In this document: positions 1-6,572 of the stretch, piece after piece
How the letters are laid out: every line of letters starts with the position of its first letter
Numbering within the stretch: position 1 is the first letter of the stretch
Source of the DNA: JBFGCA01 sp041567315
GTDB taxonomy: Bacteria; Acidobacteriota; Thermoanaerobaculia; Multivoradales; JAHEKO01
Length of the DNA stretch: 9,266 nt
Assembly (NCBI GenBank): GCA_041567315.1
Contig: JBFGCA010000146.1
Span: 1 to 9,266, forward strand
Reading direction: 5' to 3'
Made by a program: the position numbers and the translations under genes
The notes under the pieces: model-generated
Told to the model about the DNA's origin: nothing
What the model saw: the letters and a program-made list of their open reading frames with translations, nothing else
Database searches by the model: none

Positions 1-552
1 CCACGGGCCGCGAACCGGGGGACGCAGAGGACGCGTCGTGACGAGCTCTGAACCCGAGAGGCGCGGTTCGGGTGCGCTGCGGGTGATCCTGAACGTGTTC
101 GTCTGTCTGGCGGTCGCGGCGGCGGCGTGGTGGACGATCGCGTGGATCAACGCCACCGAGCCCAGGGCCGAGCGCACGCTCTTGAGCTCCTGGTTGGTGG
201 CCGCGATCTGCTGCGAGAGCTGGGCGAGCCGGAAGTTGGTGTCCTCCAGGTTGGCCTCCAGCTGGTCGATCTGGGCCGACAGCTTCTGGAGCGCCACCTG
301 GACGTCGGCCTCCGACTTGAGGAGCCTCTCGGTCTGGACGGTCAGCTGGCCCCCGAGCGCCGAGACCTCCTCCTTGCGCGGGCTCTGCTTCTGGAGCTGC
401 ATCACCTCGCGCTCCACCGAGGCGATCTGCTGCTGCAGGGCTTCGATGTCGCGGCCGCTGACGCAGCCGGCGAGCAGCACGGCGGCTGCCGCCAGCCAGG
501 CGGCTGGCGGACCTCCGCGGCGAGGGCCGGCGCCGGGCCGGTGGGGCCTCAC
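1..552 (-). CDS. cpoB: Tol-Pal system coiled-coil lipoprotein, CpoB/YbgF-like (partial; 3' part probably replaced)
   Basis: This is the last gene of the Tol-Pal operon. CpoB/YbgF is a periplasmic partner of TolA that links peptidoglycan synthesis to outer-membrane constriction. The GTG start (552-550) overlaps the pal stop as GTGA, so translation is probably coupled. An Arg-rich N-terminus leads into WLAAAAVLLAGC, a clear lipobox with Cys30; E. coli CpoB is not a lipoprotein, but lipidated versions occur in other phyla. Residues 34-130 are heptad-like and rich in Gln, Glu, Leu and Lys (for example LQQQIASVEREVMQLQK), a long coiled coil of the kind that trimerises the CpoB N-terminus. The frame is open to position 1, but from about residue 131 (near position 160) it becomes His/Ala/Thr/Arg-rich and unlike any CpoB, and a plausible gene start lies on the other strand. 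The C-terminal TPR domain expected for the family is not seen. The family call rests on position and architecture. Confidence 0.7.
   Translation of the reverse strand, partial: MRPHRPGAGPRRGGPPAAWLAAAAVLLAGCVSGRDIEALQQQIASVEREVMQLQKQSPRKEEVSALGGQLTVQTERLLKSEADVQVALQKLSAQIDQLEANLEDTNFRLAQLSQQIAATNQELKSVRSALGSVALIHAIVHHAAAATARQTNTFRITRSAPEPRLSGSELVTTRPLRPPVRGPW
38..175 (+). pseudogene. 5' fragment of a membrane-anchored protein gene, possibly an efflux adaptor
   Basis: A GTG at 38 starts a frame that reads like a genuine N-terminus. A short charged cytoplasmic stretch (MTSSEPERRGSG) is followed by a hydrophobic segment at residues 14-37 (LRVILNVFVCLAVAAAAWW) and then INATEPRAER. A short tail, one membrane anchor and a TEP-x-A-x-R stretch resemble the start of RND-type membrane-fusion (HlyD/AcrA) adaptors, but that is a memory-based impression. 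AGAGG at 26-30 lies 7 nt before the GTG. A frame from the left edge ends with TGA at 39-41, giving a GTGA overlap with the end of a preceding gene (last residues TGREPGDAEDAS). After about 160-175 the frame stays open to 565 but encodes Ser/Trp/Arg-rich antisense of cpoB, so only the 5' part is likely real. It is either a truncated gene or one side of an assembly chimera. Confidence 0.45.
150..177. other. Putative sequence junction (rearrangement or assembly chimera)
   Basis: To the right of this interval the minus strand encodes a good coiled coil ending ELKSVRSALG. To the left the minus-strand product loses all coiled-coil character, while the plus strand has a Shine-Dalgarno sequence, a GTG start and a membrane anchor. 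The two plausible genes face each other and neither makes sense past this interval. The exact breakpoint cannot be fixed from one sequence. Confidence 0.45.
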
Positions 553-1115
553 TGCCGGCCGGTGATCAGGAAGTGGGCGCGGCGGTTCCGCCACCAGCAG
601 GTCTCGTCCGGCTCGGTGCACACCGGCCGCTCTTCACCGTAGCTGATGGTGCTCAGCCGGCCGCGGGGGATGCCCAGCGACACCAGGTAGTCGGCGGCCG
701 CGTTGGCGCGGCGCTGGCCGAGGGCGATGTTGTACTCGTTGGTGCCGCGCTCGTCGCAGTGGCCCTCGACGCGATAGACGAAGGCCGGGTACTGGCGCAT
801 GAACTCGGCGTTGCGGGCCAGCCGGTCACGGGCCTCGGGCTTGAGGTCGGCCTTGTCGAAGTCGTAGTAGACGTCACCCAGCAGCCCCCGGGCGTAGGCC
901 TCCCGGTTGGCGGTCTCGATGTCCTGGCTGAACGGGTCGGGGGTCTCGTCCTCGACCACCGGGGCCGGCGGCGGAGGGACCTCCTGCGGGGCCACGGTCC
1001 GCGTATCGGTCTCCATCTCGGGAACGGCCGTCGGCTTCTTCTTGGGGCAGCCGAGGACCAGGAGCGACAGGGCGAGCGTGCCGATCCAGACCGTCACCAT
1101 CGAGTTGCGGTTCAT
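549..1115 (-). CDS. pal: Peptidoglycan-associated lipoprotein Pal
   Basis: Pal is an outer-membrane lipoprotein that binds meso-diaminopimelate in peptidoglycan and is the target of TolB and TolA. The 188-residue product has a signal peptide with lipobox VLGC (Cys23). A Lys/Pro-rich linker follows (residues 24-60, with PPPPAP), then an OmpA-like domain from about 78 to 188. The peptidoglycan-binding signature GHCDERGTNEYN is at 118-129, with Asp121 and the LGQRRANA arginines (135-136) in the ligand-binding positions known from Pal/OmpA structures. The end NRRAHFLITGRQ is typical. Three cysteines besides the lipid Cys are present (120, 166, 173); 166 and 173 lie close together and could form a disulfide, which E. 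coli Pal lacks. The ATG start is supported by a strong Shine-Dalgarno sequence 6 nt upstream. The stop overlaps the cpoB start. About 110 nt separates it from tolB, with a candidate promoter, so pal is probably transcribed both in the operon and on its own. Confidence 0.95.
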   Translation of the reverse strand: MNRNSMVTVWIGTLALSLLVLGCPKKKPTAVPEMETDTRTVAPQEVPPPPAPVVEDETPDPFSQDIETANREAYARGLLGDVYYDFDKADLKPEARDRLARNAEFMRQYPAFVYRVEGHCDERGTNEYNIALGQRRANAAADYLVSLGIPRGRLSTISYGEERPVCTEPDETCWWRNRRAHFLITGRQ

Positions 1116-1121
1116 GGGACT

Positions 1122-1128
1122 CTCCTCC
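1122..1128 (-). promoter_or_regulatory. Shine-Dalgarno sequence of pal
   Basis: The minus strand reads GGAGGAG here, ending 6 nt before the ATG at 1115. It is one of the few strong ribosome-binding sites in the window; cpoB, tolR, tolQ, the TonB-like gene, the methyltransferase and metK have weak or no such site. This fits high Pal abundance. Confidence 0.75.
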
Positions 1129-1179
1129 GTCCGTGGAAATCTTAGGGGTGGCAGCCGGCAGAACCGGCCAACGGCGCGT

Positions 1180-1209
1180 ACTGTAGCAGAGGATTTCTCG
1201 CTTCTACAA
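1180..1209 (-). promoter_or_regulatory. Candidate sigma70-type promoter of pal-cpoB
   Basis: On the minus strand TTGTAG (1209-1204) and TACAGT (1185-1180) are separated by 18 nt, giving a predicted start near 1173 and an untranslated leader of about 58 nt. A run of eight A on this strand (1228-1221), directly after the tolB stop, lies about 12-19 nt upstream of the -35 box. That is where an UP element would contact the RNA polymerase alpha subunit, and such a tract is striking in DNA this GC-rich. The leader contains a small hairpin, GCCGG(1154-1158)/CCGGC(1164-1168). Prediction only. Confidence 0.45.
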
Positions 1210-1227
1210 CATCCTGCGGGTTTTTTT

Positions 1228-2583
1228 TCAGCGCGGGTATCCGGACCAGGCCGGGGCCGAGTTGTTGCCGGCCGAGGTCAGCTGCCGGCGGGCGGAGCCG
1301 TCGGCGTCCATGACCCAGATCTGGGTTACCCCCCCCGGGCCCTTGCTGGCGAAGACGATCTTGCGCCCGTCGGGCGAGAAGCCGGGCGCCTCGTGGCTGC
1401 CGCCGCCGTTGGTCAGCAGCCGGGTCTCCAGGGTCACCACGTCGGTGACGGCGATGTCGAAGCCGCCGCGGCGGCGGGTGGCGTAGGCCACCCGGGTGCC
1501 GTCCGGGCTCCAGGCGGCGCCGTCGTTGTAGTCGCCGTCGAAGCTGATGCGGCGGAGGTTGGCGCCGTCGGTGTCCATGACGTAGATCTGGGGCGAGCCG
1601 GCCCGGCTCGAGGTGAAGGCGATCTCCCGGCCGGTGGGGCTCCAGGCGGGACCGGTGTCGATTCCCGAGGAGTGGGTCAGCTGGCGCCTGCCGCGGCCGT
1701 CCCGCCCGGCTACGAAGATCTCGATGTTGCCCTGGTCGATCGAGCGGGCGAAGGCCAGCCGCTTGCCGTCGGGGGCGAAGGAGGGCGAGATGTTGAGCTC
1801 GCCGTCGGTCGCCACCCCGCGCTTGGCGCCGCTCGAGACGTCGGCCAGGTAGATGCCCGGGGCGCCGTCGAAGTAGGAGACGTAGGCGATGGCCTCGCCG
1901 GCCGGGCTCCAGTCGGGGCCCAGCGAGATCGACTTGTGGGCGGTGATGGGGCGCTGGTTGGCCCCGTCGTAGTCCATCAGGTAGATCTCCTTGTTGCCGT
2001 CGCGGTCGGAGGAGAAGGCGATGGTGGTCAGCGAGACCCCGCGCCGGCCGCTGAAGAACAGGACCAGCTCGTCGGCGAAGGTGTGGGCGATGCGGCGGGC
2101 CACCGCCGGGATGCCGCGGTAGCGCTTGCCGAGCAGCGACCGCCCGTTGGCCAGCTCGAAGACCCGCCCCTCGAGGACCAGCCGGCTGCCGTCGGGCTTG
2201 ACCTCGGTGTCGAGCAGCAGCTCGTTGCGTAGCGACCGGTAGAGCTCGAAGTCGCGCTCGGGGTCGCCGGTGAGCGCCAGCACCGCCAGCTCGGCCGGTC
2301 CCTGGAGCTCGAAGACGCCGCTGGCCTCTAGATCGGCGCGCAGGGTGGCGTCGAGCTCGCGGGCCGCCGCCGCCAGGTCGCCGGACAGCCGGTCGAGGCC
2401 GGTGGGGGAGGGGACCGCGATCCGGAAGCGGCTGCGGGCCCGGCCGCTGAGCTCGACGGTGACCTCGGGGTCGCCGGGCTGGGGGGTCTCGGGTGGGGCC
2501 TGGCCGCGCGCGGCGGCGGGCGCCAGCAGCGCGGCGAAAGCCAGCAGTACGGACTTGAGCTGGGTCGGCAGGATCGGTGACAT
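1228..2583 (-). CDS. tolB: Tol-Pal system periplasmic beta-propeller protein TolB
   Basis: TolB is the periplasmic member of the Tol-Pal machine; it binds Pal through its propeller and TolA through its N-terminus, and cycles during cell constriction. The 451-residue product starts with a Sec signal peptide (about residues 1-28, hydrophobic core SVLLAFAALLAPAAA, possible cleavage after RGQA). An N-terminal alpha/beta domain follows (about 40-180; note DLEASGVFEL and RIAHTFADELVLFFSG, both family-like). The C-terminus is a six-blade propeller (about 188-451) made of PD40 repeats with recurring WSP-x-G-x-x-IA and IYxMDxDG units, at PDWSPAGEAIAY, PSFAPDGKRLAF, PAWSPTGREIAF, AAWSPDGTRVAY and PGFSPDGRKIVF. 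Length matches the family (about 430-450). The ATG has GGGAG 5 nt upstream (2593-2589). It lies 16 nt after the upstream transducer gene, consistent with one transcript. No frameshift or missing blade seen. Confidence 0.95.
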   Translation of the reverse strand: MSPILPTQLKSVLLAFAALLAPAAARGQAPPETPQPGDPEVTVELSGRARSRFRIAVPSPTGLDRLSGDLAAAARELDATLRADLEASGVFELQGPAELAVLALTGDPERDFELYRSLRNELLLDTEVKPDGSRLVLEGRVFELANGRSLLGKRYRGIPAVARRIAHTFADELVLFFSGRRGVSLTTIAFSSDRDGNKEIYLMDYDGANQRPITAHKSISLGPDWSPAGEAIAYVSYFDGAPGIYLADVSSGAKRGVATDGELNISPSFAPDGKRLAFARSIDQGNIEIFVAGRDGRGRRQLTHSSGIDTGPAWSPTGREIAFTSSRAGSPQIYVMDTDGANLRRISFDGDYNDGAAWSPDGTRVAYATRRRGGFDIAVTDVVTLETRLLTNGGGSHEAPGFSPDGRKIVFASKGPGGVTQIWVMDADGSARRQLTSAGNNSAPAWSGYPR

Positions 2584-2599
2584 GGGGGCTCCCGGGCGG

Positions 2600-3358
2600 T
2601 CAGCGGAGGATGAGGTTGACCCCCAGCGATCCGTGGCGGTAGCTCTGCGGCAGCGGGGGGAAGGGGGCGGCGAGCTGCACCGCGCGCAGCCCCGCCAGAT
2701 CGAACGAGTTGTACCCCGAGGAGCGCTCGATGCGCAGCTCGGTGATCCGTCCGTCGCGGTGGATCCGGTAGTGGAGGATCGCTTCGATCTCGCCGCCCAG
2801 GGCCGGGCGGACCCAGTTGCTGGCGATCATCGACAGCATCTGGTCGACGTAGTAGCCGTAGACGAAGTCGGGGTTGTCGAGCGCGCCGACCGTGGCCCCG
2901 AACGGCGAGGTGCCGAGCGAGCTGCCGTCGGGGGCGCCGCGGCGGCGCTCGAGGGCCGGCACCTCCGAGTCGCCGGGACCGGCCGCCGCCGGCTGCTCGG
3001 GCGCCGCCGGGCGGGCCGGCTCGGGTGGCCGGGCGGCCTCGGGGGCCGGGCGGCTGGCGGGCTCGGGCGGCTTGGGCTGGGGCTGGGGCTTGGGCGGCGG
3101 CGCCGGCCGGGGCGTGGGCTGGCGGCGCGCCGGTGCCGGCGGGGTCGGCTCGCGCACCCCCAGCGCCTGGACCGGGACGATCCGCACGGCCACGAACTCC
3201 AGCGGCTCGGACGAGCGTCGCGAGGCCACGGCCGGACCGATCAGCAGCGCGGCCACCAGCAGCGCGTGGAGCCCGGCCGAAGCGGCGGCGGCGCTGCGCG
3301 GCGGGCGCGACAGCGTCTGCCAGCGATGGGCGAGGACGGAGTCGACGGCGAGTTGCAA
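2600..3358 (-). CDS. TonB/TolA-family energy transducer in the TolA position
   Basis: This is the bridge protein expected between the TolQR motor and TolB/Pal. The 252-residue product has a cytoplasmic N-terminus (SVLAHRWQTLSRPP), one membrane anchor (about 24-46, SAGLHALLVAALLIGPAVA) and a Pro/Ala/Arg/Lys-rich periplasmic linker (about 71-126, with PKPQPQPKPPEP). The C-terminal domain (about 165-252) has YYVDQMLSMIASNWVRP, YRIHRDGRITELRIERSSG and FDLAGLRAV, the pattern of the TonB C-terminal fold. The linker is proline-rich, as in TonB, and not the long helical Ala/Lys/Glu domain of E. coli TolA. The position between tolR and tolB argues that it does the TolA job, a common arrangement outside Proteobacteria. 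The start is a TTG at 3358; I saw no ATG or GTG nearby and no clear Shine-Dalgarno sequence, so the exact start is uncertain. Function in place of TolA is inference. Confidence 0.85.
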   Translation of the reverse strand: MQLAVDSVLAHRWQTLSRPPRSAAAASAGLHALLVAALLIGPAVASRRSSEPLEFVAVRIVPVQALGVREPTPPAPARRQPTPRPAPPPKPQPQPKPPEPASRPAPEAARPPEPARPAAPEQPAAAGPGDSEVPALERRRGAPDGSSLGTSPFGATVGALDNPDFVYGYYVDQMLSMIASNWVRPALGGEIEAILHYRIHRDGRITELRIERSSGYNSFDLAGLRAVQLAAPFPPLPQSYRHGSLGVNLILR

Positions 3359-3383
3359 GGGGAGTGCTCTGGCGGCTCGGTTG

Positions 3384-3811
<428 letters not shown>

Positions 3812-3812
<1 letters not shown>

Positions 3813-4531
3813 CAGGTGAAGTTGCGCTCCGCCAGGTTGAGGAACTCGAGGGTGAAGTCGCCCATCTCGCCGCGCAGACCGCGCAGGCGGTTGGCGAAGT
3901 AGTTGTAGCCGACCAGGGCCGGGATGGCGGCGGCCAGCCCCAGGGCGGTGTTGACCAGCGCCTCGGCGATGCCGGGCGCGACCGCCACCAGCGAGGTGGA
4001 GCCGGTGACCCCGATGTCCTGGAAGGCGATCATGATGCCCCAGACGGTGCCGAAGAGGCCGATGAACGGGCTGGCGGCGGCCGTCGTGGCCAGGAAGCCG
4101 GTGCCCCGCGAGAGGATCGACAGCTCGACGCTGGCCGCCCGGCGCAGGGTGCGCTCGAGGGCCGCCAGCGAGCGGATCCGGTAGCCCGGGTCGGTACCGG
4201 CGCTCGCCTGGTGGGTCTTGATCTGGCTGTCGATCTCGACGTGCGCGGAGCGGAACAGGCCGACCAGCGGCGAGGCCTCGAGCTCCGTCGCCGCCTGGCT
4301 GACCTCGCCGAAGCGCTGGCTGCGGCGGAACACCTCCAGGAAGTCCTGGGAGTCGGCCTCGGCGCGCCGGAAGTGGAGGTACTTGCCGATCATGATGCTC
4401 CACGAGACCAGCGACATCAGCACCAGGGTGCCGGCCACCAGCCAGCCCATCGGGCCGGAGCGCATGAACAGCTCGACCACGCCCGGGCGGGTGGCGCCTT
4501 CGAGCTGGGCGAGGATCGCGAGGTAGTGCAT
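3812..4531 (-). CDS. tolQ: Proton-channel protein TolQ/ExbB
   Basis: TolQ is the pentameric three-helix partner of TolR in the Tol proton motor. From the ATG at 4531 the product is 239 residues, close to the usual 225-240. Helix 1 is at about 29-51 (GWLVAGTLVLMSLVSW), followed by a long cytoplasmic loop with the family pattern SLAALERTLRRAASVEL. Helix 2 is at about 147-170 (ASPFIGLFGTVWGIMIAF) and helix 3 at about 182-207 (VAPGIAEALVNTALGLAAA); both carry the polar Thr positions lining the ion path. A TTG at 4555 would add MCRRRRAP and has GGAGG 11 nt upstream. I prefer the ATG because TolQ has its N-terminus outside, which an Arg cluster would oppose, and because the TTG overlaps a candidate -10 box. 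It is the first gene of the operon; the ybgC thioesterase often found ahead of tolQ is absent here. Confidence 0.92.
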
Positions 4532-4553
4532 GGGGGCCCGCCGGCGGCGACAC

Positions 4554-4583
4554 AAGGTAGCACGGGCCTCCGACGGGTGTCCA
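4554..4583 (-). promoter_or_regulatory. Candidate promoter of the tol-pal operon
   Basis: On the minus strand TGGACA (4583-4578) and TACCTT (4559-4554) are separated by 18 nt. The -10 is preceded by TGC, forming an extended -10 (TGnTACCTT). The predicted start is near 4547, leaving a leader of about 15 nt before the ATG at 4531. The -35 matches consensus at 5 of 6 positions and the -10 only at 3 of 6, so this is tentative. Confidence 0.35.
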
Positions 4584-4673
4584 CGAGTGGAGGGCTGTCG
4601 TGGGGGGGTCAGTTTGTTTGGTCGGTGGCGAGAGCCGGCCTACCTGAACAGACGGGGCGCGGACGAGCACAGG

Positions 4674-4698
4674 TGGTAGAGTTCCGACGGCGGTCGGA
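4674..4698 (+). promoter_or_regulatory. Candidate extended -10 and dyad upstream of etfBA
   Basis: TGGTAGAGT (4674-4682) fits an extended -10 element without a recognisable -35. It is followed at once by the perfect dyad TCCGAC-GGCG-GTCGGA (4683-4698), which spans the predicted start and could be an operator half-site pair or a 5' hairpin. The rest of the 4532-4797 gap shows no ORF with convincing coding character. Confidence 0.25.
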
Positions 4699-4778
4699 GG
4701 GGCCTCGATGGCCCGGGTCGGCCGCGTTTCTTCGGGTGGCGGCGGGCCTGTCCGTCATCCTGATTCGCCTGCAAGTCC

Positions 4779-4787
4779 GGGAGGAGG
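4779..4787 (+). promoter_or_regulatory. Shine-Dalgarno sequence fixing the etfB start
   Basis: GGGAGGAGG ends 10 nt before the ATG at 4798. It selects this ATG over in-frame upstream starts (a frame opens from 4708) whose added residues are low-complexity and absent from the EtfB family. Confidence 0.7.
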
Positions 4788-4797
4788 TCGACGCGCG

Positions 4798-5592
4798 ATG
4801 AAGATTGCGGTCTGTGTCAAGCAGGTGCCCGACTCGGAGGCCCGGTTGCGGGTCGCGGCCGGCGGCCGGTGGATCGAGGAGGAGGACCTGCCGTTCGTGA
4901 TCAACGAGAGCGACGAGTACGCCCTGGAGGAGGGGCTCGGGCTGGCCGAGAAGAGCGGCGGGGAGGTGGTGGTCTTCAGCCTCGGGCCGGCGCGGGTGCG
5001 CGAAGCGCTGCGCAAGGCGCTGGCGCTGGGGGCGGCGCGGGCCGTCCACCTGGCCGACCCGGCCTTCGAGGGCGGTGACGCGCTGGCGACCGGCCGGGCG
5101 CTGGGCGCGGCGCTCGCCCAGGAGTCGTTCGATCTGGTGCTGACCGGGTCGCAGTCCGACGACCTGGGATACGGCTCGACCGGGTCGGTGATCGCCGGTC
5201 ACCTGGGTTGGCCGCACGCCTGGCTGGTGATGGGGGTGGAGATCGAGGAGGGCGGCAAGCACGCCAAGGTGACGCGGGAGATGGAGAGCGGCTTGAACGA
5301 AGTGCTGCGGCTCGAACTGCCGGCGGTGCTCGAGATCCAGGCCGGGCTCAACCAGCCGCGCTACGCCTCGCTCAAGGGGATCATGCAGGCCAAGCGCAAG
5401 GAGATCCGCGAGCTGGCGCCCGGCGACCTGGCTCTCGCCGCCGAGCAGGTGGGGGCGGCGGGCTCGCGGCTCGAGCTGCTCGAGGTGTCGGTCCCCGAGG
5501 CCGGACACGAGGCCCAGATCTTCGAGGGCGACCCGGTGGCGGCCGCCGCCAGCCTGGTCGAGAAGCTGCGCAAGGAAGCGAGGGTACTGTAA
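4798..5592 (+). CDS. etfB: Electron transfer flavoprotein beta subunit
   Basis: EtfB pairs with EtfA to form the soluble flavoprotein that takes electrons from acyl-CoA and related dehydrogenases and passes them to the membrane quinone pool through ETF:quinone oxidoreductase. The 264-residue product opens with MKIAVCVKQVPDSEARLRV and INESDEYALEEGL, the classic N-terminus. The nucleotide-binding region includes LTGSQSDDLGYGSTGSVIA (about 115-133). The ETF-beta signature region is VTREMESGLNEVLRLELPAVL (158-178 including flanks). The recognition loop NQPRYASLKGIMQAKRKEI (185-203) keeps the anchor leucine (Leu192) that docks into dehydrogenases in the mammalian protein. Length is usual for the family. 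Its stop overlaps the etfA start by one base (TAATG). The dehydrogenase and quinone oxidoreductase partners are not in the window, so substrates cannot be named. Confidence 0.96.
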   Translation: MKIAVCVKQVPDSEARLRVAAGGRWIEEEDLPFVINESDEYALEEGLGLAEKSGGEVVVFSLGPARVREALRKALALGAARAVHLADPAFEGGDALATGRALGAALAQESFDLVLTGSQSDDLGYGSTGSVIAGHLGWPHAWLVMGVEIEEGGKHAKVTREMESGLNEVLRLELPAVLEIQAGLNQPRYASLKGIMQAKRKEIRELAPGDLALAAEQVGAAGSRLELLEVSVPEAGHEAQIFEGDPVAAAASLVEKLRKEARVL

Positions 5593-6572
5593 TGGCGACG
5601 ACGGTCTGGATCGTCCTGCAACACCGCGACGGCAAGCTGCACCGGATGTCGCGCGAAGCGCTGTGCGCCGGCCAGCGGCTGGCGGCGGCGGTGGGCGGCA
5701 CCGCCGAGGCGGTGCTGCTCGGCTCGAAGGTCGAGGGGCTGGCGGCCGAGGTGGGCGGGACCGCGCTCGCGCGGGTGCTGGTCGCCGACGACGAGGGGCT
5801 GGCCCAGTACACCCCGGGAGGCTGGGTCGGGGCGCTGGCGGCGGCGGCCGGCGAGCGCAAGCCCGGCTACCTGGTGATGCCTCACACCTATCAGACCGTG
5901 GAGTACGCCGGGCGCCTGTCGCAGGCGCTGGACGCGCCCTGGGTGGCCGAGGCGGTCGGCCTCGAGGCGGGCGACGGCGGGCTCGTCTGGCGGCGGCCGG
6001 TGCTCGCCGGCAAGCTCCAGGCCCGGGTGCGGACGCGCGGCCAGCCGGTCCTGGTCTCGGTGCAGTCGGGCGCCTGGCCGGCCGACGAGGTCGAGAGCGG
6101 GCAGGCGCCGGTCGAGCCGCTGGCGCTCGCCGCCGGTGCGGTGGCGCCGGACCGCGAGGTGCTCGGCGTCGAGCAGGTGGCCGGCGAGCAGGTCGATCTC
6201 ACCCAGGCGCAGGTCATCGTCGCGGTGGGACGCGGTGTCGGCGGTCCCGAGAAGATGGAGCCGCTGCGGGAGCTGGCCCAGGCGCTGGGCGCCGAGCTGG
6301 CGGCCAGCCGGCCGGTGATCGACAACGGGTGGCTGCCGCGCGACCGTCAGATCGGCTCGAGCGGCCAGACGGTGGCGCCCAAGCTCTACCTGGCGGCCGG
6401 GATCTCGGGGGCCATCCAGCACCTGGTGGGGATGAAGGGCTCGCAGGTCGTGGTGGCGATCAACAAGGACCGCGAGGCGCCGATCTTCAAGATCGCCCAC
6501 TACGGCATCGTCGGCGACCTGCACGAGGTGGTGCCGGCGCTCACCGCCGCGGTGCGCGAGACGGCGGGCTAG
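5592..6572 (+). CDS. etfA: Electron transfer flavoprotein alpha subunit
   Basis: EtfA carries the redox-active FAD of the ETF heterodimer. The 326-residue product has an N-terminal alpha/beta domain (about 1-190; MATTVWIVLQHRDGKLHRMSREAL, MPHTYQTVEYAGRLSQAL). The C-terminal FAD domain (about 200-326) has GRGVGGPEKMEPLRELA, SRPVIDNGWLPRDRQIGSSG, and the ETF-alpha signature LYLAAGISGAIQHLVGMKGS with VAINKDREAPIFKIAHYGIVGD. Arg240 (in SRPVID) aligns with the FAD-tuning arginine of human ETF-alpha, and Gln/His of IQH are the usual flavin neighbours. No N-terminal ferredoxin extension is present, which argues for the ordinary dehydrogenase-linked type over the iron-sulfur-containing variants. GAGGG (5580-5584) sits 7 nt before the ATG, and the TAATG overlap couples it to etfB. 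Its last 32 bases are overlapped by the convergent methyltransferase gene. Confidence 0.96.
   Translation: MATTVWIVLQHRDGKLHRMSREALCAGQRLAAAVGGTAEAVLLGSKVEGLAAEVGGTALARVLVADDEGLAQYTPGGWVGALAAAAGERKPGYLVMPHTYQTVEYAGRLSQALDAPWVAEAVGLEAGDGGLVWRRPVLAGKLQARVRTRGQPVLVSVQSGAWPADEVESGQAPVEPLALAAGAVAPDREVLGVEQVAGEQVDLTQAQVIVAVGRGVGGPEKMEPLRELAQALGAELAASRPVIDNGWLPRDRQIGSSGQTVAPKLYLAAGISGAIQHLVGMKGSQVVVAINKDREAPIFKIAHYGIVGDLHEVVPALTAAVRETAG

Noticed and set aside
38..565. The full plus-strand frame as one 175-residue protein
   Set aside because: Only about the first 46 residues look like protein; the rest is Ser/Trp/Cys/Arg-rich antisense of the cpoB coiled coil, signal peptide and pal end.
1211..1228. 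T8 run at the tolB 3' end as a rho-independent terminator
   Set aside because: The U-tract would be on the plus strand, where no gene ends, and no stable stem directly precedes it; on the tolB strand it reads as A8.
907..2232. Long plus-strand open frame of 441 codons opposite pal and tolB
   Set aside because: It is antisense to the unmistakable tolB propeller and part of pal; the product is Gly/Ala/Val/Arg low-complexity, as expected from the complement of GC-rich codons.
3066..3100. GGGCTG-like tandem repeat
   Set aside because: It simply encodes the Pro/Lys/Gln-rich linker of the TonB-like protein and is not an intergenic repeat.
4532..4797. Possible small gene in the tolQ-etfB gap (frames from 4211 and 4708 run through it)
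   Set aside because: The added residues are low-complexity, have no ribosome-binding site and do not belong to EtfB; the gap is better explained as a divergent promoter region.
5361..6524. Long minus-strand open frame of 387 codons opposite etfA
   Set aside because: It mirrors etfA with a His/Arg/Leu/Pro-rich product and no domain; stop codons are rare by chance at this GC content.
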